Assembly (NCBI GenBank): GCA_028456385.1
Contig: JALNQF010000567.1
Coordinates: forward strand, 1-22,113
DNA: 22,113 bases
Source of the DNA: Ophiosphaerella korrae
Taxonomy: Eukaryota; Ascomycota; Dothideomycetes; Pleosporales; Phaeosphaeriaceae
Reading direction: 5' to 3'
Of the stretch, positions 1 through 10,531 are shown in pieces. The translations under genes were made by a program, and so were the position numbers. Positions within the stretch are counted from its first letter, which is position 1. Every line of letters begins with the position of its first letter. Under the pieces are notes generated by a model. It worked only from the letters and a program-made list of their open reading frames with translations, did no database searches and was not told the origin of the DNA.

Positions 1-430
1 TTAATTATATTATAAGGTGTTATAGTAGCTATACTACTACTATAGATATAGAACTAGGGTATATACTAAAGTCTAAGCAACCTAAAAATCTTAGCTAATA
101 TATTAAATTTATTAATTACAAAAATATGTAACTACAATTAGAAGCTATATTTTATTGTAAATGTTTTTAGTACGTAGAGAAGTTTAAAGATAATATATCT
201 AGATTGTTATAAGATTTGCTTTATCTATATATAATTAGACTACTAGACGATACTACTTTTAATAACATTAGAGTTATCTCTAAATTAATTTTAGACGTAG
301 TAGATATATTTAGTAATAAATAGAGTAAAGCTCTTAACGTATTTATTCTACCTTACAAGAGATCTAATAAAAAAATACCCTTTAGTATATCTATCTAGAG
401 CTTAATTTAATCCTGTAATTCTACATTACT
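1..430 (+). other. Unassigned RIP-degraded segment with a short in-frame relic
   Basis: No gene can be named here. Between about 150 and 410 one plus-strand frame reads with few interruptions, including a run through RLLDDTTFNNIRVISKLI and a later VFILPYKRSNKK, and its stops are of the TAG/TAA type that RIP makes from CAG, CAA or TGG. I do not recognise the family. The segment ends just before the 3' end of the ferric reductase relic on the opposite strand, so the two would be convergent. Coding origin is an inference from the frame only. Confidence 0.3.
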
Positions 431-2160
431 TAATAGAAAGCGACCTTCTCCTTCTTACAGGATAGCTTAGTTCCTAAGGTTAGAAATTAGCTTCTAGATA
501 TTGTATATTAGCCCTCTTTATATTCCGTGTAATAGCTTTACACGCTTCGTATCTTATATTTTAGTTAGTAGATACTATAGTTAATTTAGTTGTATAAATT
601 TAGTCCTATAGATACATAGTATACTATATATACTAATCTTTTTTTTACGTATTCTAAGTACATCGTTAATAATTTATAGTATATCTAGCTCCCTTCTAAT
701 CTCTATAATTCTAGTACCTTTTCGATATTATAGAACTAGGCTTCCCTCCTAGTTATATACCTTATATCCGCTATATATATATACGTCTATAATCTAACTA
801 GAGTTAGCTAATAAGATATACTAGTAGAGCTTAACACTTACACTTTCTCTATAAGGAGTAAGTTATAGACCTAGGTAATCTAGAGTACTACTAGGTCTTA
901 TTCTTTTTAATACCTTACTAAACTCTCCTAAATAGCTCTAAATACGTAGATGTAACTCTTATATAAGCTTGTCTTCTTCTAGAAGTATATCTATTACTTC
1001 TTTAATAATATCTTACTACTCTTTATTCTACACATACTATATAAGAAGTAAGTCTCTTATCTTAGTAACTAAGTACTTATAGTCTTATACTACTTCTTAG
1101 ATATATAGAAGATAATTAGTAATCTTAATCCTACTTACTAGTAATACTATAGTACTAAACTCTTATAAGTTAAATCTACGTCTATAGGGGCCCTCTATAA
1201 ACGCGTTTATAGATCTATTCTCTTTAAACGCTACTTTACGTAGGCGTCTTGTAAAGCTAGCTATAGGTTATATCTAAACCTCTATATTGTGTCTCTCTCT
1301 AATATTCCCTACTAATATATTATAGGCTACTAGACCTACTACTATAAAAGGATAACGCTAAAATATTAATAGAAATCTAGGCCTAGGCATAGTAAGGTAT
1401 ATATACTAACTAGGCTTAATTCTCTAGGGTTAAGGAATAGTTATATCTAACTTTAAAGAGTTCTAGATATTATGTATTGTAACGCTCGTTCTTAGCCTAC
1501 TAAAGGAAAAATTACAATAGAGGACTAGAATGTTTCTATATATAAGAGTAATAGCCTATACGTAGAACCCTAGTATTGCCTAGACCCTAGCTATTCTATT
1601 AGTAGTATACATATATAGCTAGAGCAATATATATATTAAAGTAGAGCTACTAAAGTAAATTATATAAAAGATCTCGTATAAATACAATTAAAAGGTAGAT
1701 ATTAAAGTAATACACATTAGCCTAAGGCACAAAAACACTTATATTCTATTAGGTATAGTATATAGTAGAGTGTATCTAAACTTACTAATATACTAGTAAT
1801 AGATACTATATTAATACTCTATTTTCAATTAGTTAATTCTAGCCTTACGTAAAGTAAACCCTCTAGTAAAGCTATTAAACTAATTATATAATAAATCTTA
1901 CGATAACTTTATAGAGATATTTAAAGATAATTAGTAGCTAGGCTTATACTAGAGAGTAGTAAAACTATATTAGTTGCTAGTAAAGAAGTATAATAGATAC
2001 TAAAGTCTTATTTAGAGTGTACGCCTATACTACTATAAATAGCGTTAGAAGTAATGTAAATAATTGCGAAAAGTATATCTAATATTAATAGTTAGCGTTT
2101 AACTAGTTTAAGTATAGTAATAGATAAATAAACTATATATTCTAGGAATATATAATTAAT
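430..2160 (-). pseudogene. Ferric reductase-like transmembrane NADPH/FAD oxidoreductase relic, RIP-inactivated
   Basis: Members of this family (fungal FRE, NADPH oxidase-like) are membrane flavocytochromes that pass electrons from NADPH through FAD and haem to extracellular ferric iron. Reading the minus strand through stops, one frame holds from about 1920 down to about 650. In order it gives membrane-region sequence with YEIF near 1670 and hydrophobic sequence after it; DITIP and RIKPSxYIYL at 1400-1440, matching the RxxPGQYxYL region of the FAD domain; RYPF at 1346-1357, where the family has HPF; FTRRL and then EGPY at 1184-1195, start of the NADP-binding part; and a C-terminal LEANFxP at 477-497, close to the family's usual FQP ending. 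The losses fit RIP: CCT GGT CAG becomes CCT AGT TAG, and CAT becomes TAT. A frame change lies near 600-650. The length of about 560 codons fits the family, but the N-terminal limit is uncertain. It is not functional. Family call is strong; the paralogue is unknown. Confidence 0.83.
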
Positions 2161-2990
2161 AAGAGGAGTAAGCTATAAGAGTATAAAAGATATAATTAAG
2201 TAAAGGAGAAAAATATAAGCTAGTCTAATTATCCTAATAGTATACTAGCTTGTTGTAATAGGTAGGAATTCTATTATCTTTACTATAGCCTAGAATTATA
2301 GATCTACTTATATAGGCTAGCACTACAAGATTAAATTAGTACTAGTATATAGTAATACTATATAAGGAGATGTCTACTTTACTTCTATTTTTTAAATAAT
2401 ATAGCTTTAAAAAGATTAGAACAAGAATTATTCTATAAAAGAAAGCTAAATTATTTTTACTAAGGCGATAAAATAAGTTACTATTATAATGTTAAAGTAT
2501 AGGTATATATTTATAAAGCGAATAGATAATATTATATATATAATTTAAACCCTAAAGAGGCATGCTAGCTACTATTAATAGATATACTAGTAGGTTCTAA
2601 GTATTATTATAATAAACTAAACTTATAAAAAGGTATCTATATATCTAGTACTAATAGTAAAGGTGCTAAAAGACTTTCTACCTAAAAAGAAATAGACTAT
2701 AAAGTTAATAGTAGCTTGTATTTAATTACTACCTCTATATTTACTAAAACCTCTAGTCTTTAATCTTGCGTCTATAAAAAAGCCTTCTAGCCTAGCTCTA
2801 AGAAGGAAGGAAGAATAAAATATAGCGTTATCTAACGTTAAAATATAAGGGCATAAATTATAGTAGGTTAACTAAATAGTATAGTATATATAAATATAAT
2901 ATATAGAATAAACTACTATATATTAATAAGAATATTTCTCTAATTATATATATACTATAAATTAAAATAGTAGGTAGAGGTATAACTAAA
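2160..2990. other. Unassigned RIP-degraded segment
   Basis: There is no recognisable gene. Two overlapping plus-strand frames between about 2360 and 2870 each read for tens of codons with only TAA/TAG interruptions, for example ACxLLLIDILVGSKYYYNK near 2560-2620, and I could not choose between them or match either to a family. Base composition and CpA depletion are the same as in the flanks. Confidence 0.4.
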
Positions 2991-4390
2991 TTTACAAGAA
3001 TAGATAGCTATAATACTAGGTAAAAAAAAAGGGCTAATAATAAGAGAGGAGATAAGGAAGAAAAGCTTTAGGAACTTTTAGATAAACGTAAGACTCTACT
3101 TAGGTTAAGTTCTTAGTTATAGAATAAAGAAGAGTATTTCTAAGTTATAGATAAAATAAAGGGGCTAGGCTATAAGCTATAAGTAGAGGTGCCTTACAAC
3201 TTAAGAGATATAGATCTTAGCTCTAACCTAGTAACTTTCCTTGTAATTAACTTAGATAATATAAATAATACAAGTAATAAGAATAATACAAATAATAGAA
3301 ACAATACAAAAAATAGAAATAGTATAAATAATATAAATAATAGGAATAATGCGAGTAATACGAGCAATATAAATAATTTAAATAATCTAAAGAATATAAA
3401 CAATACAAGTAATTTAAACAATGCGAGTAATTCGAACAATTTAAATAGTTTAAACAATATAAATAATATAAATAATATAAACAATACGAATAATATAAAC
3501 AATGTAAACAATATAAACAATATTCTAGATATTAAGTAAGAAGATAATATAGAGACTAAGTTTATAGAAGTTGTTATAGATGTACAAGGTATACAATAGA
3601 GTATTAACCTTAATAGCTAATATATTAATAACCTAATTTACTATCTAGAATAGCGGGCTATTAGCTATGTATAGTTAGGTAGAGCTTGTCGATATATAGT
3701 TTCTTTAGGATCTAAAGAGATCTTTAGCGGCCTTATTAGATTAACACTCCTAAGAATCCTAACTAATATAGAGGGAAACCTTATTACATACTGTCTTAAT
3801 TGTATTGTAGAGAATATTATTACGCTTTCTAAGTATAACCCTGCACTCTAATAAGTTACTAGTAATATCCTTTCTAAAGTCGAAATTCTTATAGTATATT
3901 AGGATAGAAAACAAGGTATTAGACACGATATAGATATTAAAGTGCTATCTCCTTATTACTACAAATAGTAGCTAAATATTTGTTACTATATCTACCTTCG
4001 CGAAAGTCAATATAGAGATTTTAACTTACTAAATAAAGTTAGCTTTAGTTATAAAACTTAGTTAACTATATTATAGATTTAGGAGGGAAGAGATAACTAT
4101 ATAAGAATAATACAATTATACAATACTATAGTTAAATTAGAGAATAGATTTAAAAAGGCTTATATAAGTAACCTAGAATATAGACTACTTCTACTTAAGA
4201 AAATAATAGATAATAGTAATAACGATAATAAGGTAGTCTACGTAAAATCTAGGCGTATAAGAGCCTAAACTATTAGGTTTAAATTAGAGCTAATATATAC
4301 TCAAGAGCTAATATATATTAAAGAGCTAACGCGTCTACAATCTTTAACACTTCTATTAATAGCGTAGAGAGTATAAACTTGTTTATAGTT
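2990..4390 (+). pseudogene. Unidentified single-frame coding relic with internal Asn-rich domain
   Basis: One frame (third) can be followed from about 2990 to 4390, roughly 460 codons, with a modest number of RIP-type stops. It starts with a Lys/Glu-rich stretch (KRANNKRGDKEEK, about 3030-3065) that could be a coiled coil. It runs through VPYNLRDIDLSSNLVTFLV, then the Asn-rich repeat at 3255-3530, then IFSGLIRLTLLRILTNIEGN near 3730-3780, and on to about 4380. The stop-free part is 3189-3539, opening with GTG, but the same frame clearly continues on both sides, so 3189 is not a gene start. Asn-rich linkers are common in fungal regulatory proteins. The basic plus coiled-coil look of the N-terminus might suggest a bZIP-like factor, but I see no convincing bZIP spacing and do not assign a function. 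Confidence 0.5.
3255..3530 (+). repeat. AAT/AAC-type simple repeat encoding poly-Asn
   Basis: About 275 nt of imperfect trinucleotide and nonanucleotide repeat built from AAT, AAC, ATA and ACA units, for example AATAATATAAACAAT. In the relic's frame it reads mostly Asn with interspersed Ile, Thr, Ser and Leu. CpA survives noticeably better here (ACAAT, ACAAG, ACAAA occur repeatedly) than in the flanks. The opposite strand also lacks stops and would read as a Phe/Leu-rich chain, which is a by-product of the repeat. Confidence 0.9.
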
Positions 4391-5120
4391 ACCTATACTT
4401 ATAAAACTATAACCTAATTCTACTATAATATAGAAGCGCTTCTATTAGAGTATTCTTAAAGTAGATAGTCTACTACTAACTATAAAATTTATAGAATTAC
4501 TTTTAGAGGCGTAAATAATATACTTTACCTAGTTTTAGTTTTAAAAAGAGGTAAATAATCTATAGAGTAAGAAAAAGTAAACTATTAATTTTTATATTTA
4601 TTAGGTAGGCTTTTAATTATAGTGCTACGATCTAGATTTAAATAGCTTAGGTAGGAGCTAAATTAATTACTAAGTTATAATATACGCAAGACTATATATT
4701 GTTTTAATATCTTTTATTCTTATTACTAATACCTTTTAGCGCCTCCTATATTATTCTTAGCTAGGTATTTTTTAAATTAACTTAATTATCTTGCTAGGAA
4801 AGCTATCTTAGTACGGATATATATTATATAGAGGGTAAAGTATATATTATACTAGTAAATAGGTATATAAAGGCTAATTTGCTATTAACTTAAGCTTTTC
4901 TTTAAATTACAATAACCTTTTTCTATCTAGCTATATATTATGTACTATTATATAAGATATATCTACTTCCTAGACTCTACCTTTTATATTTGCCTATATA
5001 AATAGAACTATAGAAATAGTTCTATAGGTTAGTAGTATATTAATATACGTAGAATAAGTTAAATATTAATCGTTTCTAATATAAAGGTAGTTATTATTTC
5101 CTTTTAGGAGATAATATTAC
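4390..5120 (+). other. Unassigned RIP-degraded segment, probably coding-derived
   Basis: No family is recognised. From about 4600 to 5110 one plus-strand frame reads through RIP-type stops (LGRLLIIVLRSRFK near 4600, then YLLAPPILFLARYFLN near 4730). It may belong to the same ancestral gene as the next relic, although the frame changes near 5110. No promoter, terminator or repeat stands out. Confidence 0.35.
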
Positions 5121-5124
5121 TATC

Positions 5125-5945
5125 TTTCCTAAAGGGTTCTAGATATTAGTAGGGGATATAACTATACGCTATAGTTCTATCTTAGTTCTAGATCCCTCTC
5201 TATTATATTAGGACTTAAGTAATAAAATACTATAAGCGTTAGTATAGAAAGTCCTTAGATTTAATTATTTAAATTATAAAGCTTAAGCTAAGAGAGCTTT
5301 AATATACTATTTACTTCTAGGGAAGTCTTTTATTAATAAAAACTATATAGATAGCTTTTACTTAGAGTTAATATTTCTATTATACTAGGATAGGATTAAC
5401 CTCAACTCTTATAATTATAAGTTATATATTACCTACCTTGATTTTGTTATAGTAAGTAAATACCCTAAACGCTTTAAGACTTAAATTCTAGCCTTATACT
5501 ATAAGACTATATAGAATACTAGGGTATTCTAAAATACTAGTAAGAAGTTCCTCTTAAGTAATAGCAATTATACTAGTAAGCCTTAGTAATTTAATACTAT
5601 ATATTTTCCTAACTATAAGTAAGGTTTTAGCTACTACAGAGATTTCTAGAATAGATAGTACATTAATATATTATAGTAGGTAGTTAATAACTATAGGAGT
5701 TTATTAGGCTTAGTTAAAGATTACTTTATGTTTTTAATTTAATCTCTAGCTAAAGCTAGTTAATATATAATAAATATACCCCTTGCTATTATAAGTAAGA
5801 ACTATACTAAGTCTTATATAGGGCTATATAGTAACGTAATAATATTAGTTTAAGATCTTAGTTCCTATATAAAGAGTAGAATTATATATCGAAATAGTAA
5901 TTTTTAGGTAAAACTTAGTTAATTGTAGCTAACTACCCTTAAGCT
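5125..5945 (+). pseudogene. Unidentified single-frame coding relic
   Basis: About 270 codons in one frame, interrupted only by TAG/TAA codons of the RIP type. It begins around PKGFxILVGDITIRYSS, continues through FINKNYIDSFYLELIFLLY (about 5325-5385), YLDFVIVSKYPKRFKT (about 5435-5485) and SLLGLVKDYFMFLI (about 5700-5740), and ends near VKLS at 5920. The mixed charged and aromatic content and the consistent frame argue for a former protein gene. I do not recognise the family. It faces the minus-strand relic that follows, so the two are convergent near 5945. Confidence 0.45.
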
Positions 5946-7430
5946 TATTCTCTAATTTAAATATTCTAATAGTTACCTATTATCTCTAAAATTTATAACT
6001 CCTTATTATTATCTAATTATATCTTTAAGTCTTTGTAATCTTTCTCTAAAATATATATCTACTTTCTATTATTTATTTATAACTTAATTACTCTAAACTT
6101 TTATTCCTCTACTACTTCTTCTTTAAATAAAATACTTTTATCTAGAAGTATTCTAATATCGCTAACCTTAAAAATTAGTTCTAGATCCTTCTCTTTTTTT
6201 TTCTTCTTCTCTTCTTCTTCCTCCTCCTTCTTCTCCTTCTCCTTCCCCTTCTCTTTCTCCTTCTCCTTCTCTTTCTCTTTCTCCTTCTCCTTTTCTTTCT
6301 CTTTCTCTTTCTCCTTCTTATCTATTACTAAGATCTCCTCGTTCTCCCTACTATATTTATTCTATAGGGATAAAGGGCTACTCTTGTCTACAAGACCTTT
6401 CCTACCTAAGAATAGACCTATTTTAGCCTATTCTAGAATACTTCCTAGTTACTTTAATACCTTAACGCCTAATTTCTCTATATCTTCTACTATTAACTCT
6501 ACTTTACCTTTAACCTCGTTATAATTAAAATATAGTTTAGATTAGTGTTTTTTATATAAAAAGTGCTTATAGGACTTAGATTTAAAAAGCTTAGATCTAA
6601 GCTAGAATATATAGTCCTTTTACGCAAAGTATCTATCTTACTTAATTATTTCTCTAATATATAAAAACCCTAGTTGTATATAGACTTTATCTTTATAGTA
6701 TTCTTTAATTTTATAGTTTAGCTCTTTAGAAAGCTATAGGTCTTTAATATAAGTCTTTTTATTAAGATAAATAAAAAGAGTATATTTAAAATCCTCTAAT
6801 AAGCTAAGTGTAGTATTTTCCTTATCTAAATAATTTCTTAATAGTTTAATTAGTTTAGAAAGCGCGTTCTATATAATATCTTCTATTATTAGGCTGTGTA
6901 ACTATAGAAATTTAATATAGAAAAAGAATATAGACTATTATATTAGTTTTGTAGATAATTTTCTATATATTTATAGATATAGTAGCTACTTTCTAAAAGC
7001 GAGGCCTTTACTTTATAACCTTTATCTAGTTTTATATAGAGAGGGTAGACAATATAAACCTTTAAAAATCCTATAGATTTACTACGCTAGGTAATATAAA
7101 TTCGATTGCTACCTATAGAATATAAAATACTTAGTCTTTCTCTTATTAGTCTAGTATTTATGTGTATAATAACTATTTAAGAATACTATAAGTATTAGAA
7201 GCTACCTCTACCCTTCTATAAATTAGTTAAGTAGCTTGTACACGTTTTATTTATTTCTAACAAGCCTATTACTCTATTTACCTTTAGCTAATTATAAGAA
7301 TAGAATAAACGTTTCCTATATACTTTTACTTAACCTAACTACTTAGTTACTATTACTTACATAAAAGAATAGAACTAATACTACTTAGAGTATATTAACG
7401 CTAATAGCGCCTTATATTATATCCTTAGAT
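5945..7430 (-). pseudogene. Unidentified coding relic with Lys/Glu-rich charged tract
   Basis: Reading the minus strand from about 7430 downward gives a charged protein relic. Stretches include VKVYRKRLFYSYN near 7320, LDKGYKVKASLLES near 7010, YFNYNEVKGKVELIVEDIEK around 6470-6530 and IGLFLGRKGLV near 6390-6425. A run of alternating Lys and Glu follows, encoded by the pyrimidine tract at 6186-6319, then DLELIFKVSDIRILLDKSIL (about 6125-6185), IYILEKDYKDLKI and the tail to about 5950. At least one frame change lies near 6800. The Lys/Glu tract looks like a charged coiled coil or single alpha-helix. Large fungal proteins with similar tails exist, including some DUF3723 proteins, but I could not find that domain's motifs, so the function is left open. 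Confidence 0.5.
6186..6319 (-). repeat. 134-nt pure polypyrimidine (plus strand) / polypurine (minus strand) tract
   Basis: The plus strand has no purine for 134 nt. It is made of CTT, CTC, CCTTCT and CTTTCT units and includes a run of nine T near 6194. On the minus strand it is GAA, GAG, AAG and AAA codons giving Lys/Glu repeats. Because no C is followed by A and no T by G, the tract offers no RIP target. It has also kept its codons free of stops, unlike its flanks. Confidence 0.93.
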
Positions 7431-8460
7431 AAGAGGAATTAGTAGGATAATTAATGTAATATACTATTATAGCCTATTCTTCTTATAGTAGTAGTCTTTA
7501 GCTTCTAGGGAGCCTATTGTATAGAAACCTACTATAGATAGAGTAATTAAAGTTATTAAATATTAGACTTATTTTAATTTAATATTACGTTAAGTAATAT
7601 ATACTAAGCTAGTAAAGTCTTAGCTTAAGTTTCTTAATATAGAAAAGTTACTTAGGTAGGTATATAAACTAGCTATATATTTACTACTTCTAAGATTTAT
7701 ATAGCTAAGTATATAAGCTACTTAGTATAATAACTTTATACTTACTTAGAGTTTTCTATACTCTCTTATTATTTATATACTATCTAGTATATATCTATTT
7801 TAGTTTATTAAACTACTAGTAGGTATAAGAATTAAAACTTAAAGAAAGTAATAGTTAAAACTTCTAAAGGTTATCTATAAGTACTACTTAGAGCCTTTAA
7901 GCTTAAAGGTAAAAGATATATAGTAAAGCTAAACTTATAGGCTTAAAGTATTTTATACTAGCTAAATCTAGAGTTAGCTTAGGTTATAAGTATTAACTAA
8001 GGTAAAGATATTATAATTATATTCTACTAAATAATCCCTATATATAACGCACTGCCCTAATTTTTACTTATATAATAGTATAGTCTAGCCTAGTTTTTTA
8101 TATAAGTCTATATTTAGATAAGTAAAGCTATCTACTATATATTATAACGTTTTACTTTACTTAATACGTAATATATCTTAGACTTACCTTTATTAAGGCT
8201 TTAAGAATAGACTATATCTCTTTAAATATTATAGATAGTATCCTAGCTATTTCTAGTTATAGAATATTCTAATCCCTACTATTTAAGTAGTTTAGCGTTA
8301 ATACTAGATAACTATTCTTACTCTACCTAGTTATGTACGCTCTCTACTAAATAGGGTAATATTACTACTTTTAGTTTTATAAATTAATCCTATACGCTAT
8401 CTATACAAGTTTAGCTCCTTCTATACTAGTAATATTTTATTAGGTCTTATTTTACCTTAT
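7430..8460. other. Unassigned RIP-degraded segment
   Basis: No gene is named. Between about 7560 and 8060 a plus-strand frame reads through RIP-type stops (IFTTSKIYIAKYISYLV near 7690-7740, VLLRAFKLKGKRYIVKLNL near 7880-7935), suggesting a further protein relic without a recognised family. From 8100 to 8460 I see only AT-rich sequence, part of which may be the start region of the BCS1-like relic. Confidence 0.35.
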
Positions 8461-8464
8461 ATAT

Positions 8465-10085
8465 TAAGGTAGACAACTATAATTACTTTTACTATTATAT
8501 CTTAGGTAAGTATACTATAAGAATTATATTATTGCACTTACTATTTTAGATTAGGCTATAGTATAATAAATAATAAAATCAAGTTAAGAGCTTAAAGCTA
8601 TAACGTTCGACTCTAACACTATATCTAGGCTAGTTTATAATAACTAGGACAACTTAGCTAAGGTACTTAATAGTAATAGAATATTTAGCTTCTAAAACTA
8701 GTATTTCTACAGCCTACTTATATACAAGCTAAACTTTAATAGTAGATACTTTTACTATAATAGACGTTAGTTCTATTAGTTTACTAGCTTAAGAACTACT
8801 TTGTATAGCTAAGGCTATAATCGATTTATAGTAATATAATACTTTCGTTGTAGTATATAGCTTATTAAAAATCTACTAGACGAGGTTAAAGGCTTTAACT
8901 ATACTATAGAGTCTAGAACAATAGTTTATTAGATAGCTAAGAGTGCTTATTAGTACTATTAATTTATCTAACCTTCTTAGCCTATAAATATAGTCTTATT
9001 AAACTAGTAGTAGAAGGCTAAAGTTATTATTAATATTAACTAATACTTATAGCTAGTAACTAACTAATAGTATATAACTTAAAGTATACTATATAGACGA
9101 GGATACCTCCTTTATAGGCTACTAGGTACTAGTAAAACTTCTCTAAGCTTTGTATTAGTAAGTATATTTAGCTTTAGTATTTACTATATTTCTCTAGGCA
9201 AGGCTAGACTTATAGAAACTAACCTTACTACCCTTTTTAACACTCTCCCTAAGAGATGTATTGTTTTCCTAGAAGATATTAATACTACTAATCTCTAGCA
9301 GAACAAAAGTGTTGCTATTCTAGGCTTAGGCTCTAATAATAATAATAACGAGCTCCTAGAACGTGTAAAAGGTATAAAGTCTAATACTAGAATATTTACT
9401 AAGACGAGAGCTTCTATAGTAAGAGTAAAATACAAAAGAAAGAGTAAAAGCTTAATTAGTCTTACTAATTTACTAAATATAATTAATAGCGCAGCTTCTT
9501 AAGAGGTTAGTGTTTTTACTAAGTTTTAGTTCTAAATCTTATTACTCTAATACGACGTAGGGACAAGTCCTTATTATAATAATAAACTGTCTAGAGTTAT
9601 TAGATCTAGCCCTAATTTAGCTAGGGCGTATAGACCTTAAAATTAAGTTTACGCTCGCTATATACAACTAGATCTACGATATTTATAAGCGTATGTATAG
9701 TATAGAATATAATAATAAAGAGAAAAAGATAGTTAAAAGTAGTAAAATATCTATTGTTTCTAGGCCTAACTTCTATAGTTAACTTATTAGACACAATAAT
9801 ATTAGCTTTAACATTTATCTATATATACTAGAGGCGTTTATAGTAGAGCCTAAGAAGTTAAAAGATATAGCTAAGGAATTTATAAAGAAGATTCTTCTAG
9901 ACTCTTTCTTACCTATAGAGATATAGGGCTAGCTAATCAAGAATAGAAATAATCCTAAAAGGGTATTACAATATATAGAGAAGTAGATATAAGAGATATC
10001 TAATACTAAGATTAAGAGAAATAAGTATAACCTAAAGAAAAATAATCTTTAGCCTAAAGATCGCTCTAAAACTAAGATAAGATAA
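8465..10085 (+). pseudogene. BCS1-like AAA-ATPase relic, RIP-inactivated, intron still visible
   Basis: Mitochondrial BCS1 is an inner-membrane AAA-ATPase that inserts the Rieske protein into complex III; fungi have many BCS1-like paralogues of unclear role. Frame 2 runs unshifted from about 8480 to 9505. It gives a hydrophobic N-terminal segment, a BCS1_N-like region (YFYYNRR at about 8750, then SRTIVY near 8910), the linker YRRGYLLY at 9092-9115, and the P-loop at 9116-9139 reading RLLGTSKT where the family has GPPGTGKT. Walker B follows at 9257-9283 (CIVFLEDIN). After an intron (9506-9560), frame 3 continues with VLIIIIN, ALIxLGRVD at 9609-9635, IYDIYKRMYS, and the C-terminal IAKEF, PIEIxG and NPKRVLxYIEK. 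The P-loop changes (GGG to AGG, CCA to CTA twice, GGT to AGT) are all RIP-type. It cannot bind ATP normally and has many stops. The call is very secure; whether it was true BCS1 or a paralogue is not. Confidence 0.9.
9506..9560 (+). other. Relic spliceosomal intron in the BCS1-like gene (55 nt, phase 0)
   Basis: The sequence begins GTTAGT and ends GTAG, with a branch-point-like CTAAT 15-19 nt before the end. It falls exactly between codons: the upstream frame ends ...AAS-x-E and the downstream frame resumes GxVLIII, joining into the sensor-1-side motif usual in BCS1-like proteins. Its length, 55 nt, is not a multiple of 3, and it accounts for the change from frame 2 to frame 3. This shows that the relic derives from genomic DNA, not from a processed cDNA copy. 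Confidence 0.8.
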
Positions 10086-10531
10086 TTAGAAATACTACCT
10101 TAACTAATATAATTAAGAGGCTACTATATTATCTTAGTTAAATCTATATATAGATTAAATCTTAAGAAAGATATTAGCTAACCTCTCTACTTTACCTTCT
10201 CTATAGATCTTTGTAATAGAATTACTATAAAACTTAGAAAATTTACTCTCTAGGATAAAATCCTTTATATACTCTTGTTAGCCTTTAGTCTCGCCTACTA
10301 GTAGGACCTAACAAGAGTAATTACTCTACATTAATTATAGTAGTAATTATTAGTGTAATAGCTTAGTAGTAAGTACTATATATAAGGATATAGAAGGAAT
10401 TAGTGTAAATCTATATAATCTATCTCTCTATAAATATTCAGCTAATTTAAGTGTACTATTATAGCGCAATTAATCTTAGAGCTTTACTAGTTTTAGTAAG
10501 GTAAGCTAAGGAGTAATAAGATACGTTATAT
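10086..10531. other. Unassigned AT-rich segment with a short perfect inverted repeat
   Basis: No gene is seen. A perfect 12-bp inverted repeat (TACTCTTGTTAG at 10270-10281 and its complement at 10308-10319) could form a stem with a 26-nt loop. Its distance of about 185 nt past the last BCS1-like codons makes a link to that gene uncertain. The rest is RIP-degraded DNA without recognisable coding. Confidence 0.5.

Noticed and set aside
3194..3520. Minus-strand open frame of 108 codons, Phe/Leu-rich
   Set aside because: It is the complement of the AAT/AAC simple repeat. The hydrophobic pattern follows from the repeat, and no coding continues on either side in that frame.
3255..3530. CRISPR array or tandem regulatory sites
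   Set aside because: Units are 3-9 nt, imperfect and without spacers; it is a coding simple repeat in a eukaryotic relic.
3189..3539. A stand-alone 116-residue Asn-rich protein gene starting with GTG
   Set aside because: The frame continues upstream and downstream through RIP-type stops, the GTG is not a plausible eukaryotic start, and the sequence is mostly a simple repeat.
5945..7430. DUF3723 protein (Starship-associated) because of the charged Lys/Glu tract
   Set aside because: The tract alone is not diagnostic and I could not find the N-terminal motifs of that family in either strand.
10270..10319. Rho-independent-like terminator of the BCS1-like gene
   Set aside because: This is a nuclear gene where such terminators do not apply; the 12-bp stem has no T run and may be chance.
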